From positions 1-64,000 of the forward strand of contig JBBHKE010002609.1 of NCBI GenBank assembly GCA_037447655.1: a DNA stretch of 64,000 bases, given 5' to 3'. The position numbers and the translations under genes were made by a program. This DNA is from Zygnema cylindricum (Eukaryota; Streptophyta; Zygnematophyceae; Zygnematales; Zygnemataceae). Shown in pieces: positions 45,371 to 56,918 of this stretch (its first letter is position 1; each line of letters starts with the position of its first letter). The notes beneath the pieces are model-generated. The model did no database searches and was not told the origin of the DNA. It saw only the letters and a program-made list of their open reading frames with translations.

Positions 45371-46273
45371 TGCTAACCAGAAAAAGCTTTGGTTAAATTG
45401 ACTCTGTTGCCATCCTGGCCTATATAATCCTCTCTCATTTGCCTTCTTTAGTTTAGGACAGTACCTATAACCATGACCTCTTTCTGAACAGTAAAAACAA
45501 GCAGTGAAAGACTGTCTATTCTGACCTTGATTAAACTGTTTAAACCGACCCTGATTTTGATTAAACTGATTCCTTTGCGGATTAAACTGATTTCTTCCCT
45601 GATTAAACTGTCCTTTCCTGTCAAAGTCAGTGTTGAATGCTTCTACGCTCTTTTCACCACTATGCATCTTTGACGTAGACTCTTCTTCAAGTATAATATT
45701 AATAGCTAACTGAAGAGTCCAGCTAGACTTATCATTCTTTTTCAATTCAACAAATGCATCTTTCATGCTACTACGAAGACCCCTAATTATCAGTGCAGCT
45801 TGCTGAAATTCAGGAAAAGATCCTCCAGCACAAGCATGAGCATCAATGAAAGCTCTGAAATTGTCAGTATACTCGGCTATAGTTCCCCCCGAGTATTTGT
45901 AGTCCCACATTTTTCCAGCCAACATGAGTTCTTCTTCAACATTCGCTTTCTCATAAGAAGTCTTTAGAGACTTCCATATGTCGATCGCCTTTTTCATTTT
46001 GATCCTCGACATGACCATGTTTTCCTAAAGGCAGAGTTTGAGAGTATTTCGAGCCTGTGAATTCTTCTTCGCCCACGTTGGATCAGCTTCATCAAGTGAT
46101 CCATCCAGAATGTCCAACAGACCTGCATTTTCAAAATGTGACTCAACCATATCCGCCCAGTAAGCATACTTCTGACCGTTAAAAATAGGAATTCTTGAGG
46201 ACAGGCCCATAACCTGTTGTTCTATAACAACTGGTGCAGGTGGAGCTGCAGCAGTAGTGGTAGAAGTAGACAT
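45332..46273 (-). pseudogene. Element H gag
   Basis: The start codon (46271-46273) lies inside the 5' LTR. The frame reads MSTSTTTAAAPPAPVVIEQQ then VMGLSS across the primer site, IFNGQKYAYWADMV, one TAG at 46025-46027, and in the same frame the gag body WDYKYSGGTIAEYTDNF. It continues with an Asn/Gln/Phe/Arg-rich repeat (NQFN, QGRF) and zinc knuckle CFYCSERGHGYRYC. The repeat is glycine-poor and probably RNA-binding. Confidence 0.88.
46200..46214 (-). other. Primer-binding site of H
   Basis: Antisense GGTTATGGGCCTGTC. The first 11 bases match the half-tRNA initiator-Met site of the A family. Confidence 0.72.
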
Positions 46274-47213
46274 AGCTTAAGCAGAAGCTTTTCAAGAAGT
46301 CCTCACAAAACACTGTAAATCATCAGTCTAACACTTCACAGTTTTACTGAAATTTACCACACTATAGATACTGACTCACAGATCCAATTAACACAAAACT
46401 CAGCACATAAGAACCTCAACATACATACTGTTATCTCCCAAAGTCACAGCCAAATCGACCTAGTAGACCATAAGATATAAAACCTGCAAGTTTCCCAAAA
46501 ACTGCCATTTGGTTTCCTTATCTCAAAACTGGATACAAGAATATTTCTAAGTCCTAATCTTTATATTCTGAGAGAGCATCTACTACCTATTAGCTAATCA
46601 GATGTCAGTACCCAGAATAGTAGTACTGTACGATAGTACGACAAGGTACACTAGTGTACTTCCAAAAACCTAAATCCAACTAGCCTAAAAGTGAATAGTG
46701 AAACACTATTTCCTAAAGTGCTACGCTACAAAAACAATCTCTTCAGGTATTTACAATCTGATGTCGTACACATAATGTTGCTTGCTTAGTCAGCAACCTC
46801 AAATACTTCCAACCTGCTGTGGTAAACTTGTACGACTATCTGGGACGCTTACGAAGCTCCTCGTCATCTGTGGTCCCCCTCAGAATTCTCGCCCTTAATC
46901 TGATACGAATCAACGTCTGATATTTGTCTTTTGGTATCAGTGTTCCCAGATGTCTGGTTTAATTTCCGTTCGCTCGATCCGACGAATTCAGTCGTCCGAT
47001 AGATGACATGTGGCCATGTCCATTCCGCATTTCCTGCACTGTCTAAAAAGCCGACGCGTGTATATGTGACTGTACTAATACTCTTTGAGAAAACATTCTA
47101 CTGTCACACTATTTAAGGTAAGTATTACATTTCAAACTACACCAAAAATATTCTAAGTACTTAGGCTTCCCTCACAGCTCTATATACTGAAGACAAAGCT
47201 TTCAAAAACAACA
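46215..47213 (-). repeat. Element H 5' LTR
   Basis: In + orientation it starts TGTTGTTCTATA and ends TTTCAAAAACAACA. It is close to 41071-42068 with scattered differences. It carries the gag start 59 bases from its inner end. Confidence 0.9.
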
Positions 47214-48297
47214 CTTGTGACGATCAAAAACGACTACGAAACTTACAAAAATTGGTGACGTCTAACAAATAGTGTTGGGTATTGAGGACCCTTTGCCGAT
47301 ATTCGATATATATCGAATTTCAAGTACCCGATAATCGATATATCTCTTCGATATATCGAAAACCAAATTATCACCATATATCGGCGATATATCTTATCGC
47401 TGATATATCGAGCCATAAAAAAATGAAATTTTCATTTTTTTTTCAACCCCCCCCCCCCCCCCCGCTGAGTGGGAGGGGGGGGGGGGGGGGTAAATATCCG
47501 TATGATTTTCTGTACTATGATAGTACGGACACCCATTTTTTTGCGATATATATCGCGATAATTTATGTTGGTCCCGGTACGATATATTGAGGAATCTGCT
47601 CGATCGATATTCGATATATCGAATATCGCAATTATCGCGATATGAATTTACCCGATACCCAACACTACTAAAAATACAACGACGGTTGTAATAGACGTCG
47701 AGTTTTTTGTGATATTGTAGATGTTTAAGTTCTTGTGACATTGCGAAGCCATGCTACCTTGTGACGTCATTAATACGAAAACTTTCCGCCATGGCTTCTC
47801 GATTTCTTCTTTTTAACTTGTATTACTCGATATGCCTTTAAAAAATGGCATAAGGTATTCAAAAAAAGAAAAAAAAATATTTCATAAATTTTTTGTTATA
47901 TTTCGTTGAGAGAAGAGGGAGAGAGGAGCGATAGAGTGAGAAAAAGCATTATCATCATTGCCAAAATTAGAACGCACTACACATTGTAGTCTTCTGTTTA
48001 TGCGACGTCACCTTTAAACTTTACCTTAAAACACATTGGAGGTGTGTTATAGAGTGAAGTATCACCGCACCACAAATAGTAAAACAACTTCGCATGTGTA
48101 AATTTTTTTCAAGATTGTTAGAGGGATTTCAGTCGACGAGGAAAAGTACAAAGGTTTGTTTTGTTTTTCTCCATTTGCGTAAAGTACAATTTTTTTTTTC
48201 ACGAAGCTCAAGAGTTAAATGCCATTTTATAGGGACTAGACATGAGACACAAAGGCAAAGACATCTTCTTCAACTATGAACGGCACAAGGATGAAAG
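47214..48297. other. Non-coding spacer between H and gypsy element I
   Basis: AT-rich DNA with no homology to B or G. Apart from the foldback element listed below I see nothing in it. Confidence 0.6.
47270..47667. mobile_element. hAT-like MITE / foldback element
   Basis: It begins TAGTGTTGGGTAT and ends ATACCCAACACTA, with inverted ends that extend into repeats of CGATATAT/ATATCG on both arms. The centre has AAAATGAAA/TTTTCATTTT and C17 facing G3AG16 (47447-47490). Flanking eight-mers CTAACAAA and CTAAAAAT match at six of eight, compatible with a decayed hAT-type duplication. Confidence 0.7.
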
Positions 48298-49267
48298 TGT
48301 AACACGATCTCCTACCTCTCAGAGAATCCCATTACTACAAACAATCCCAACCACACATTCCACACATTGGAAAATACACATCCACATTGGACAACACTCA
48401 CACAAGGATAAACTTTAAATTAGAAGAAGCTTCTGTCCACATAACATTAGCTTGGTCTCTTGCCCTCGTGGCTTAACCCTTCTTATTAAAGTGTTTTCCA
48501 CTACTCTCCACTCTTAATAATTCTATCTCTTAACTACCAAAACACTATTTAGTTAGTTAGAGATTTCAATGCAAAAATGCCTTTTCTCCAATTTGGTATT
48601 AATCGCTCAAGACCAAGATCAGCCGGAATTTCCACAAACTTTTCCCAAAGGAAAAGATGTCTACTCTCCTCTTACACTTCACTATTTATCCATCATCGCC
48701 CTGGAATCGCCAGGCCAGAGTCAACGCTCCGTTTTAACAAGCTTTTACCTGGGCCAATCATTGATCAGCAAAGACTCAGACTGACCAATGCGAAAACGTG
48801 CTAAATCTCTTACTAACTACTTAGCACTTTACTAACCAATCAAACGTTACGTTTCACTACGTAACATTTACGTGCAAAAGTGCGCGCCAAACGAAACGCG
48901 ACTTCGCACGATCGTGCGTAACAAATTTCGCACGCGAAACTTCCGACGAAATTCCCTTAAGTGAAAGTGACGTTTCGTACTAAAATTTGTACGAAACGAA
49001 CCACCGTGCATACTAAACGTTTCGTTAGAACTTTATGAAACGTACACACGTAATTTCGGTACTAATTTGACCCTTAACCCGTTTCAATGATACCCACTTG
49101 TTATTTAGACCCAACGCTGTCACCTAAATACACCCATCGCTATAACTTTTAAAATATAACTCCAAATAGCGTGATTCTTTCGCGGACGTCTACCAAATTT
49201 AGTACTCTATAATCATAATACCTAAATACCCATTTATAAACAAGTTCGATCAGCTATTACTGTTACA
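48298..49267 (-). repeat. Element I 3' LTR
   Basis: It is near-identical to 55046-56015. It is rich in ACGTTTCG/CGAAACG and GTACGAAAC inverted words around 48840-49030. Inner-edge antisense polypurine tract TCATCCCCTCCTT follows. Confidence 0.93.
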
Positions 49268-49315
49268 TCATCCCCTCCTTATTTTTAACTGACCTCAGTT
49301 AAACACCTTTAATTA

Positions 49316-50780
49316 TCAAGACGTGACTTCTATATTATTATCCCTCCAATACCTCTGTAAAAACTCAAAATTTTTATCCTCTAAAGTCAACTCATCCTCA
49401 GGCCTTCCTAGATAATGCACTTGCCAGAATATAGCATCACCAACCTTGAATCGTTGACCAACCCAATCTATTACCCATCTGTGGACTTCAAGTTCTATAA
49501 TTATTGAAGGATCCAATTCCAATTCTCCTTCAGTTGGTCGAAGATTCGCTGGTTTTAATTGGCTGATGTGTATCAACTGGATGAATTTTTGTTGAAGGCG
49601 GGAAGTCCAATTTGGCTGCAACTGACGATATCATCTCGATTACAGTAAATGGTCCAATGTACTTAAGGAGCAAATTTCCCCGTAGGATCCGATTGTCCCT
49701 CAATATTGCACCTGTAATGAGTTGTAGAAAGCCAAACCTTGTCTCTTGTGCGTAACACCCAATCACCCCGTTTGCGGTTAGCATTTAATTCTTGCCTCCT
49801 TTGTGCCTCCACTAATGCATCCCGGACAGTTTTCCAAACTGTTTGAACGTATTCCCGAAACTTTGTTCCAGAACCTCTATTCTCTTGAGTGACCCATGTT
49901 ATTAAGTCCAATGCTTCTCTAGGTTGGTATCCGTATGCAATTTTAAATGGTGAGAATCCTGTACTAGCATGTTTACATGAATTGTATGCAAATTCCATTA
50001 ATAGAAATTTAGATTCCCATGTGTTTTAAACTCCACTGCAAACAGTCCTAAGCATTTCCTCTAGTGTACGGTTCATCCTTTCTGTCTGTCCATCTGTCTG
50101 AGGATGATAAGCGGTACTCATTTTCAATTCATAGCCTAAATTTTGCTGTAATTCTTTCCAAAAAGCAGACGTAAATTTAGAATCTCTATCACTGACTATA
50201 GATAGAGGGACTCCATGATGTCTGACCACGTTGTCAAAATATAACTTTGCAATACCTACAACTGAATGAGTGGTTTTACAAGGGATAAAGATTGCCAATT
50301 TACTGAACCTATCGACTACGACCATGATACTGTCATTTCTTTTAGATGTAGCAGGCAACCTGACAATAAAATCCATACTGACAGATTCCCACGGTCTTTC
50401 GTGGATATCCAAAGGTTTTAAAAGACCTCTAGGTTTTTGGGTTCAGGGTTTACTCTGTTGGCAAGGGACACAACTTTCCACGAGTTTTGACACCTATTTT
50501 GCCATCCTACTCCAAAACAATCTACTTTGCAATCGACTAAGAGTTTTATCTCGACCTAGATGTTCTAAATGCTCATGAGCTTCCCGTAAAATTTGTTTTC
50601 TTAAGTCTCCCACTTCAGGAATGCATAATCTATCCCCAATTTGCAAATACAGTAAACCATCCTCTAGTCTAAAGTTTTTGATGACAAAATAAGGATCTTT
50701 ATCATAACCATTTCTAACTGTATCTAAAAACAATTCATCTCGAACCATAACACTTATTTCAAAACATCTACCTAAAGGAT
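49316..50780 (-). pseudogene. Element I integrase with chromodomain-like C-terminus
   Basis: From 50748: zinc-binding LREAHEHLEHLGRDKT then SCVPCQQSK; core MDFIVRLPATSKRNDS, VSDRDSKF and DGQTERMNRTLEEML supply D, D and E. After a TAA, 49998-49663 gives FAYNSCKHASTGFSPF. Then the GPF module KYIGPFTVIEMI, and 49500-49316 reads VHRWV...FWQVHYLGRPEDELTLED, resembling a degenerate chromodomain that in chromoviruses steers insertion to marked chromatin. Three or four frameshifts or stops. Confidence 0.85.
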
Positions 50781-50834
50781 CTGCAACTACATTTGTCTAC
50801 CAAGAATATGTTTGACATTAAATTTGAAATATGC

Positions 50835-52057
50835 TTATTTCTGCATCCACCTAACCTGTCTGCCAGTCATAATCTGCGCATCACTTAATCTCTGTAAATA
50901 AGAGAGTGATTTATTATCACAGTGAACTGTAAATTCTTTATTATGCAAATAACAACGCCATTTCACCAATGCATGTACAATTGCAAGTAATTCTTTTTCC
51001 TGTGTTTTATAGTTCTTTTCAGCATCATTGAATTTTTTTGACTCAAAAGCAATAGGATGAAAGTGTTTGCCGACTTTTTGACTTATGACTGCACCTAGAC
51101 CTTTATCAGATGCATTTGTACTGATCAGAACTTCAAATTCCCCGGCAGGGTCAGGATACAGTGGTGTAGGGGCAGAGGTCAACTTCCATTTTAATTCGTC
51201 GAATGCTCCCTCTTGATCAGCTCCCCACACAAAAGTCTCCTTCTCCCGAAGTAAATCCGTCAAAGGTGCGACGATCATACTGAAATTCCTGATAAATTTC
51301 CTGTAATAAGAGGCCAATCCCAAAAACGATCTAACTTCTGTGACATTAGTAGGTTGTTTCCAATTTTGGATTGCTAAAATTTTGGATAGATTTGTTTTAA
51401 CACCTTCCCCACTAACTATATGTCCCAAAATAATTGTTCACTTTTAAGATAACTAGATTTTGACAATTTTCCATAAATTTTTTTTCTCTTAACCTTTCCA
51501 ACACTTTTTTTAAATGAATTATATGTTGTTCTTTAGATTCACTGTAAACTAAAATATCATCTATAAACACTTGGACAAACTCATCGATGTAATCTGAAAA
51601 GGTTTGGTTCATTAATATTTGGTAAGTAGGCGGTGCATTTCGTTAAGCCGAATGGCATCACTATCCATTCGAAATGACCCACCCTAGTCTTGAAAGCAGT
51701 TTTATCAACATCTTCAATTTTGATTGGCACCTGATTAAAGCCACTACGCAGGTCAATCAACGAAAATACTTTAGCACCTTTTAAACGATCTATCAAATCA
51801 GAAATTAAAGGTAACGGATACTTATCCTTCCCCGTAATCTTGTTCAGACTACGATAATCGACACACATTCTTAACGTTCCGTCCTTCTTTTTGACGAAGA
51901 GAATTGGTGCTCCGTACGGTGATTTGCTGGGTTGAATATGTCCTTTCTCTAGGAGTTCTTTTATCTGTTTCTTTAACTCCTTCTGCTCAAAGAAACCGTG
52001 TTTATAAATTCCATGAGGATTACATCCAGATTCAAGGTTAATAACATGTTTTACATC
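50835..52057 (-). pseudogene. Element I RT and RNase H
   Basis: RT reads [30 protein letters not shown], motif [14 protein letters not shown] and motif C VFIDDILVYS, split by frameshifts near 51585 and 51420. RNase H follows in 51428-50835 with TNASDKGLGAV (first Asp replaced by Asn), EKELLAIVHAL and VHCDNKSLSYL. The domain order RT, RNase H, integrase is standard for gypsy. Confidence 0.88.
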
Positions 52058-52942
52058 TCAGGAAGGTGGCCTCCATGAGGGTAAGTCATTTGGGAAAACA
52101 TCTCTAAATTCAAAAATCAAATCTTTAAAAACAACATCAGATGTATTAATGTCAGTTACAAAATAAGATTTTTGTTTTTCGAAAGTTTTAGTGGTGTTTG
52201 ATTTAGTGATGACATCAATGTTAGTGTTTTCTCCACCCCTTTCATCAGTAACTGCTTCTGTTACTAAAAACAAGAAAGCATGATTTGTTTTATCTTTTAA
52301 GTGCTTTTTAAATTGTTTAGCAGATATAAAACCTTCCACTCCCAATCTGGTTATGTTATTTATATGATTCCTACGCAATTTCTTAGGAGATAATGCTTGC
52401 AAAACCTTCCAACCGTTTTCATACCTCACTTTCAAGGTGTTAATTTCCCAATTAATTGGAGGATTGTGTTCAGTTAACCAAGGCTTTTTCAAAATTAGTT
52501 CTTCACTTCCCAAATTCATTATTTCACACACAACTTTCATTTTATGACCCTGGATATCAACTTCTATTGTGTCAGTTTGTAAGTCTAATGTGGACTTATT
52601 ACCATTTGCCACTTGAACATGTAAAGGCTTTTCCCTTATGACAGTAAGAATTTTATTTTCCTCTACAAACTTATGTGAAATAAAATTATGTGTGGCACCT
52701 GAATCAACCATTACTCTCAACGGTTTTCCTTCCACTAATGCTTCGAATCTAATCAAACTATGTCCGGTGTCATCATTACTTAACTGTCTTAACATAGGTC
52801 TGTTGTTGAGAATTTCATCAGAAGGATTCTTTAAACTATGAAATATAGTGAGAATCACAATAAATTCAGCTATCCTAACTTTTCCAATCATTAATTTGCC
52901 CTCTAAAGTTAACTCTTTAACTTCTGGATCTGGTTGACTCAA
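52058..52942 (-). pseudogene. Element I protease region
   Basis: An open 294-codon frame has the aspartic protease motif VMVDSGATHNFIS near residue 85 and GSEELILKKPWLTEHNP typical of gypsy proteases. C-terminal FRDVFPNDLPSWRPPS leads into RT (relatives read F.D.P..LPP.R). The frame stops at a TGA in place of the expected codon after PPS. Confidence 0.85.
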
Positions 52943-52997
52943 CTGAGGACTTTTAATTAGTCCTTTCCGTTTCCCACCTCCTGGGCTTCCTGCTCAG

Positions 52998-54243
52998 CTA
53001 GGTATAATGCAATATCCTTTCGAGACCTTCATTTACATCGTCTAATTTGAGAGAACCTTTATTTGTACAGTCTTTAGCGTAATGATGTGGACCTCCGCAT
53101 CTGAAACAAGTGACTTTCTTTTTGGGTTTTATGCACTCTCTACTAAAATTTCCCTCCACTCCACAGTTATAACAGTTAATCTTTTTCGGTTGTGCACACT
53201 CAAATGCTCTATGACCCTTTTTCTGACAAATAGTGCATGTGGGGATGGTAAGGTTAGGCTTTTGGGCATTAATGCTTGGTTTAGGACTTTTAATGTACCC
53301 CCCTCTATTGTTAAATTTATTTCCTGCATTAACACTATGTCCACCCTTTTGATTTCCCCTGAAGATATTTTGCCTATTCATCAGACCTGCATTCAGACCA
53401 TGTTCAACAAATTCCTCCTCATCCCACTCTGATACTTCATTAAAATTACCCTGAGTGATCGAGTTTCCCGATTATACCCCAACTGATCTTCTAATTCCAA
53501 TGACTTATCCTGGAATTCCTTCAAATTATTTAATTTTTGATGTTTTAGTTCTGATTTCAATATAGGATTCAAATTTTTCAAGAAATGCAATTTAGCCATT
53601 TCATCAGTCAAACCTATGACATGAATGCTAGATGAGTCAAATTCCACAATATAATCCTTCACAGATCCAGTCTGTTTTCAATTCAACCACTTTTCTTCCA
53701 TTCTGGATTTAAAAGTGATAGACAAGAAACGCGATTTGATCGCGGTTTTAAAAGTTTCCCAATCAGCATTATCAGGAATCAATTTAGACCTTCTCTGAGT
53801 ATAATACCAAATCTGAGCATCGCCTTTCAGACACTTAACAGCAAAAGAAGTGTATTCATCACGATCGCAATTTCTAGACTCCAAATAATATTCCATATGA
53901 AAAATCCAAGTATCCAACTCATCGATCCTCTTACCATCAAACGATGGTGCCTCACTAATAGATAATTTCAGATCCCTTATCTTCTTAGGTCTATCACGGT
54001 CATCCTCTCTAGAACTGACATTCTTTTTACTACTCTCACCCTTTTGGTCATTTAATCATTCTTGGTCTGAATTAAGTGAATAAGTTCATCTAATTTCTCA
54101 TTTGAAACATTTCTATTTTCTTTGACAACTTTTAATTCACTTTTCAATTCGTAAATGGTTTCATCCACAGCGGCAGCAAGATTATTAAATCTTTTGACCA
54201 ATTTCACAGTCCGCTTCTTCAACACATTCAACGCATTCTCCAT
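52998..54243 (-). pseudogene. Element I gag (broken)
   Basis: 54243-54052 encodes a coiled-coil-like N-terminus. 53917-53678 has the retrotransposon gag fold (AVKCLKGDAQIWYYTQRR), and 53662-53393 continues it. 53381-52998 has three zinc knuckles: CTICQKKGHRAFEC, CYNCGVEGNFSREC (His replaced by Asn) and CFRCGGPHHYAKDC. Single stops or frameshifts separate the pieces. Confidence 0.85.
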
Positions 54244-55031
54244 TTCGCGTTTCTATGCAGAATTTGCCATTATCACACAATGAAATCAAACAAAAGAAAG
54301 ATAGAGTATAATTTCCCAATGAAATTTGATGCAGATCTGAACTCTTCAGATTGCTCCAATCCAAGACTTCTTTTCCTTAACAAATCCTTTAAAAAGATCA
54401 AGATCTGAGAAATTAAAAAGACATTGACAGTAAGTTAGTATAAATTTAAATTATCAATTTCCCAACATTGAAACAGAAGGTAAGAATTTCCCCATAAATT
54501 TTGCAATAGCAAAATTGAAAGCTCTCAAAGGTAAGATTTAACGATAAATTTTGCAACAGCAAAATTGAAATCAATCAAAAGTAACAATTTAGGGTTTGAA
54601 AAGTTTTGAGTCTTTTCTGGACTCCTTTGCTCTTGAAGAAGTAAAGTACTCCACTTTCCTTCTCCTCCATTAGCAAATTTTCCACTTCCCACTACATCAG
54701 GATCTTTTACTCTCTAATCCTCACATCCTCACCCTTTATGCATTCAAGCCCTCCCTCTACACATGAATCATTGCTAAGAGAAGGCAAGTTTGTTTGGCCT
54801 CTAGGTAATTGGAGTGAGCTTTAACGGTGGCTACACTGCCCACCCCGCCTTAGTCCTGAGGACCTAAGCACGCCCCACATCTAAACACCGGCCGCTGGCA
54901 GTGTGGTCACTTAGTTTCCCTCCAATCCCCTACCACTCACATTGTGGTTCCACCAACCCGGGTCAGAGCACCCTCACCGGTCACGGCAATCGATTTTCGG
55001 GTGAGCAAGCTTCTCTTTGGCTTTTAACCAA
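54244..55031. other. Untranslated leader of element I
   Basis: About 0.8 kb between the primer site and gag has no coding similarity. A short repeat (AATTTTGCAA.AGCAAAATTGAAA) occurs twice near 54495-54570. Confidence 0.6.
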
Positions 55032-55043
55032 GCTTTGATACCA
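55032..55043 (-). other. Primer-binding site of I
   Basis: Antisense TGGTATCAAAGC, two bases from the LTR end, one mismatch from the 3' end complement of initiator tRNA-Met (TGGTATCAGAGC). This is the standard mode, unlike elements A-H. Confidence 0.82.
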
Positions 55044-55045
55044 TA

Positions 55046-56015
55046 TGTAACAGGATCTTCAACCTCTCCAAAAATCCCATTACTACAAACATTCCCAACC
55101 ACACATTCCACACATTGGAAAATACACATCCACATTGGACAACACTCACAGAAGGATAAACTTTAAATTAGAAGAAGCTTCTGTCCACATAACATTAGCT
55201 TGGTCTCTTGCCCTCGTGGCTCAACCCTTCTTATTAAAGTGTTTTCCACTACTCTCCACTCTTAATAATTCTATCTCTTAACTACTAAAACACTATTTAG
55301 TTAGTTAGAGATTTCAATGCACAAATGCCTTTTCTCCAATTTGGTATTAATCGCTCAAGACCAAGATCAGCCTGGAATTTCCACAAACTTTCCCAAAGGA
55401 AAAGATGTCTACTCTCCTCTTACACTTCACTATTTATCCATCATCGCCCATGACTCGCCAGGCCAGAGTCAACGCTCCGTTTTAACAGGCTTTTACCTAG
55501 GCCAATCATTGATCAGCAAAGACTCAGACTGACCAATGCAAAAACGTGCGAAATCTCTTACTAACTACTTAGCACTTTACTAACCAATCAAACGTTACGT
55601 TTCACTACGTAACAGTTACGTGCAAAAGTGCACGCCAAACGAAACGCGACTTCGCACGATCGTGCGTAACAAATTTCGCACGCGAAACTTCTGACGAAAT
55701 TCCCTTAAGTGAAAGTGACGTTTCGTACTAAAATTTGTACGAAACGAACCACCGTGCATACTAAACGTTTCGTTAGAACTTTATGAAACGTACACGAGTA
55801 ATTTCGGTACTAATTTGACCCTTAACCAGTTTCAATGATACCCACTTGTTATTTAGACCCAACGCTGTCACCTAAATACACCCATCGTTATAACTTTTAT
55901 AATATAACTCCAAATAGCGTGATTCTTTCGCGGACGTCTACCAAATTTAGTACTCTATAATCATAATACCTAAATACCCCTTTATAAACAAGTTCGATCA
56001 GCTATTTCTGTTACA
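55046..56015 (-). repeat. Element I 5' LTR
   Basis: Starts (+) TGTAACAGGATC, ends CTGTTACA. It is near-identical to 48298-49267. Confidence 0.93.
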
Positions 56016-56449
56016 AAAAGGTTGTATATCTACAATGTCACGCAAAGGCTTGCGACGTCAGAAGTAGTTACAAAAAATACAGCACGACAACACAAATTGT
56101 AAATAATCTTCAAGGGCATTTTCGACTTATACAAACGTCACGAACTTTGGTAAAAATTTTGTTTTTATGTATTTGGGCATTTGAAACACTGTACACATAA
56201 GCTTTCCTGCGATAGAAAGTAAGTTCGCTAAGTTACGATTACATGAAGACATGACCTAACTCAAAGGGTAAATATTGCGGATGATACGGATATTGGAGTT
56301 ACTCGAGACCATCGTTTTTTGGAGTAGCTATGATTTTAATCATTTAGCAGAGTAACTATGTAAGATTGCTTTATAAATTATCCTGTCTAAATGTGTGACT
56401 TGATGCCCTTAAGGTTTACCTTTAAACTTCCCCCTCTTTATTGGCTTTT

Positions 56450-56850
56450 GAATTGCGTCGCACGCGGAGGATATTGAAGCTTTAGGTTCCCCTATCGCAG
56501 CCCCTTCGGAGGACCTGTGATGACCTTCGTAAGCCCTCAAACCCCCAAAGTGGCATTTGCAATCCTCAAGCGTTGTTTTGCGTAATGTCTTTGTTATCTC
56601 GCTCAGACATTACCATTAGAGGCTTTTTTTGTCTTTTTTTAAAGACTTCAACGATAAACCTTTTAGTGTGATCCACCACTTCGTTGGGCATGGAAAATTT
56701 CGCCTACCGGAGGACGCGTTTGCCCGTCAACATGTTTGCATTCAAATTGTCTAAATTTGCCAAAATCCATTCAAATTGGCAGTTTAGGTTTGGTTCTCAT
56801 GGCTCGAGTTGCCCCGACAACATGTTTAGGTAGTTCGGCTTTAGCGGCAC
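56450..56850 (+). pseudogene. Second, heavily decayed fragment of the LINE
   Basis: Pieces in several frames follow the order of 11610-12000: LGSPIAAPSEDL, then DDL...PQ.VAFAILKRCF (cf. DDLPHLFDPQVAFALLTRCF), a VGHGKF-like segment (cf. LGRGAF), and IGSLGLVLMARVA (cf. TGSLGLLFTARVA). No RT catalytic region is present. Confidence 0.65.
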
Positions 56851-56918
56851 TCCCCTCCCTTTCGCTCGCCCTCTCGCTTGCCCTCTCCTGCTCTCTCTCC
56901 CTCTATCAGATTTGTTAG

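Larger units (their letters stand above)
41071..47213 (-). mobile_element. Copia element H, near-complete, no matching TSD
   Basis: It has two LTRs of about 1 kb starting TGTTGTTTTTG and ending ATAGAACAACA in the - direction, with full gag to RNase H between them. Damage is mainly isolated stop codons (46025, 45205, 44833, 44554, 44269, 43024) plus one frame change near 45370. Flanking five-mers differ (ATACT left, CTTGT right), and G lies on one side only, so one flank has been rearranged or deleted. It belongs to a different subfamily from A/F/G. Confidence 0.9.
48298..56015 (-). mobile_element. Ty3/gypsy chromovirus-like element I
   Basis: A 7.7-kb element has 970-bp LTRs starting TGTAACA and ending TGTTACA (palindromic ends). 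Flanking GAAAG and AAAAG are a probable TSD with one change. In the - direction: primer site for initiator Met, gag with three zinc knuckles, protease, RT, RNase H, integrase and a chromodomain-like tail. Pol order RT before integrase identifies Ty3/gypsy. Several frameshifts inactivate it. Confidence 0.93.

Noticed and set aside
48569-48804. Short frames at 48569, 48577 and 55317 that are near-identical
   Set aside because: They are duplicate parts of the two LTRs of gypsy element I.
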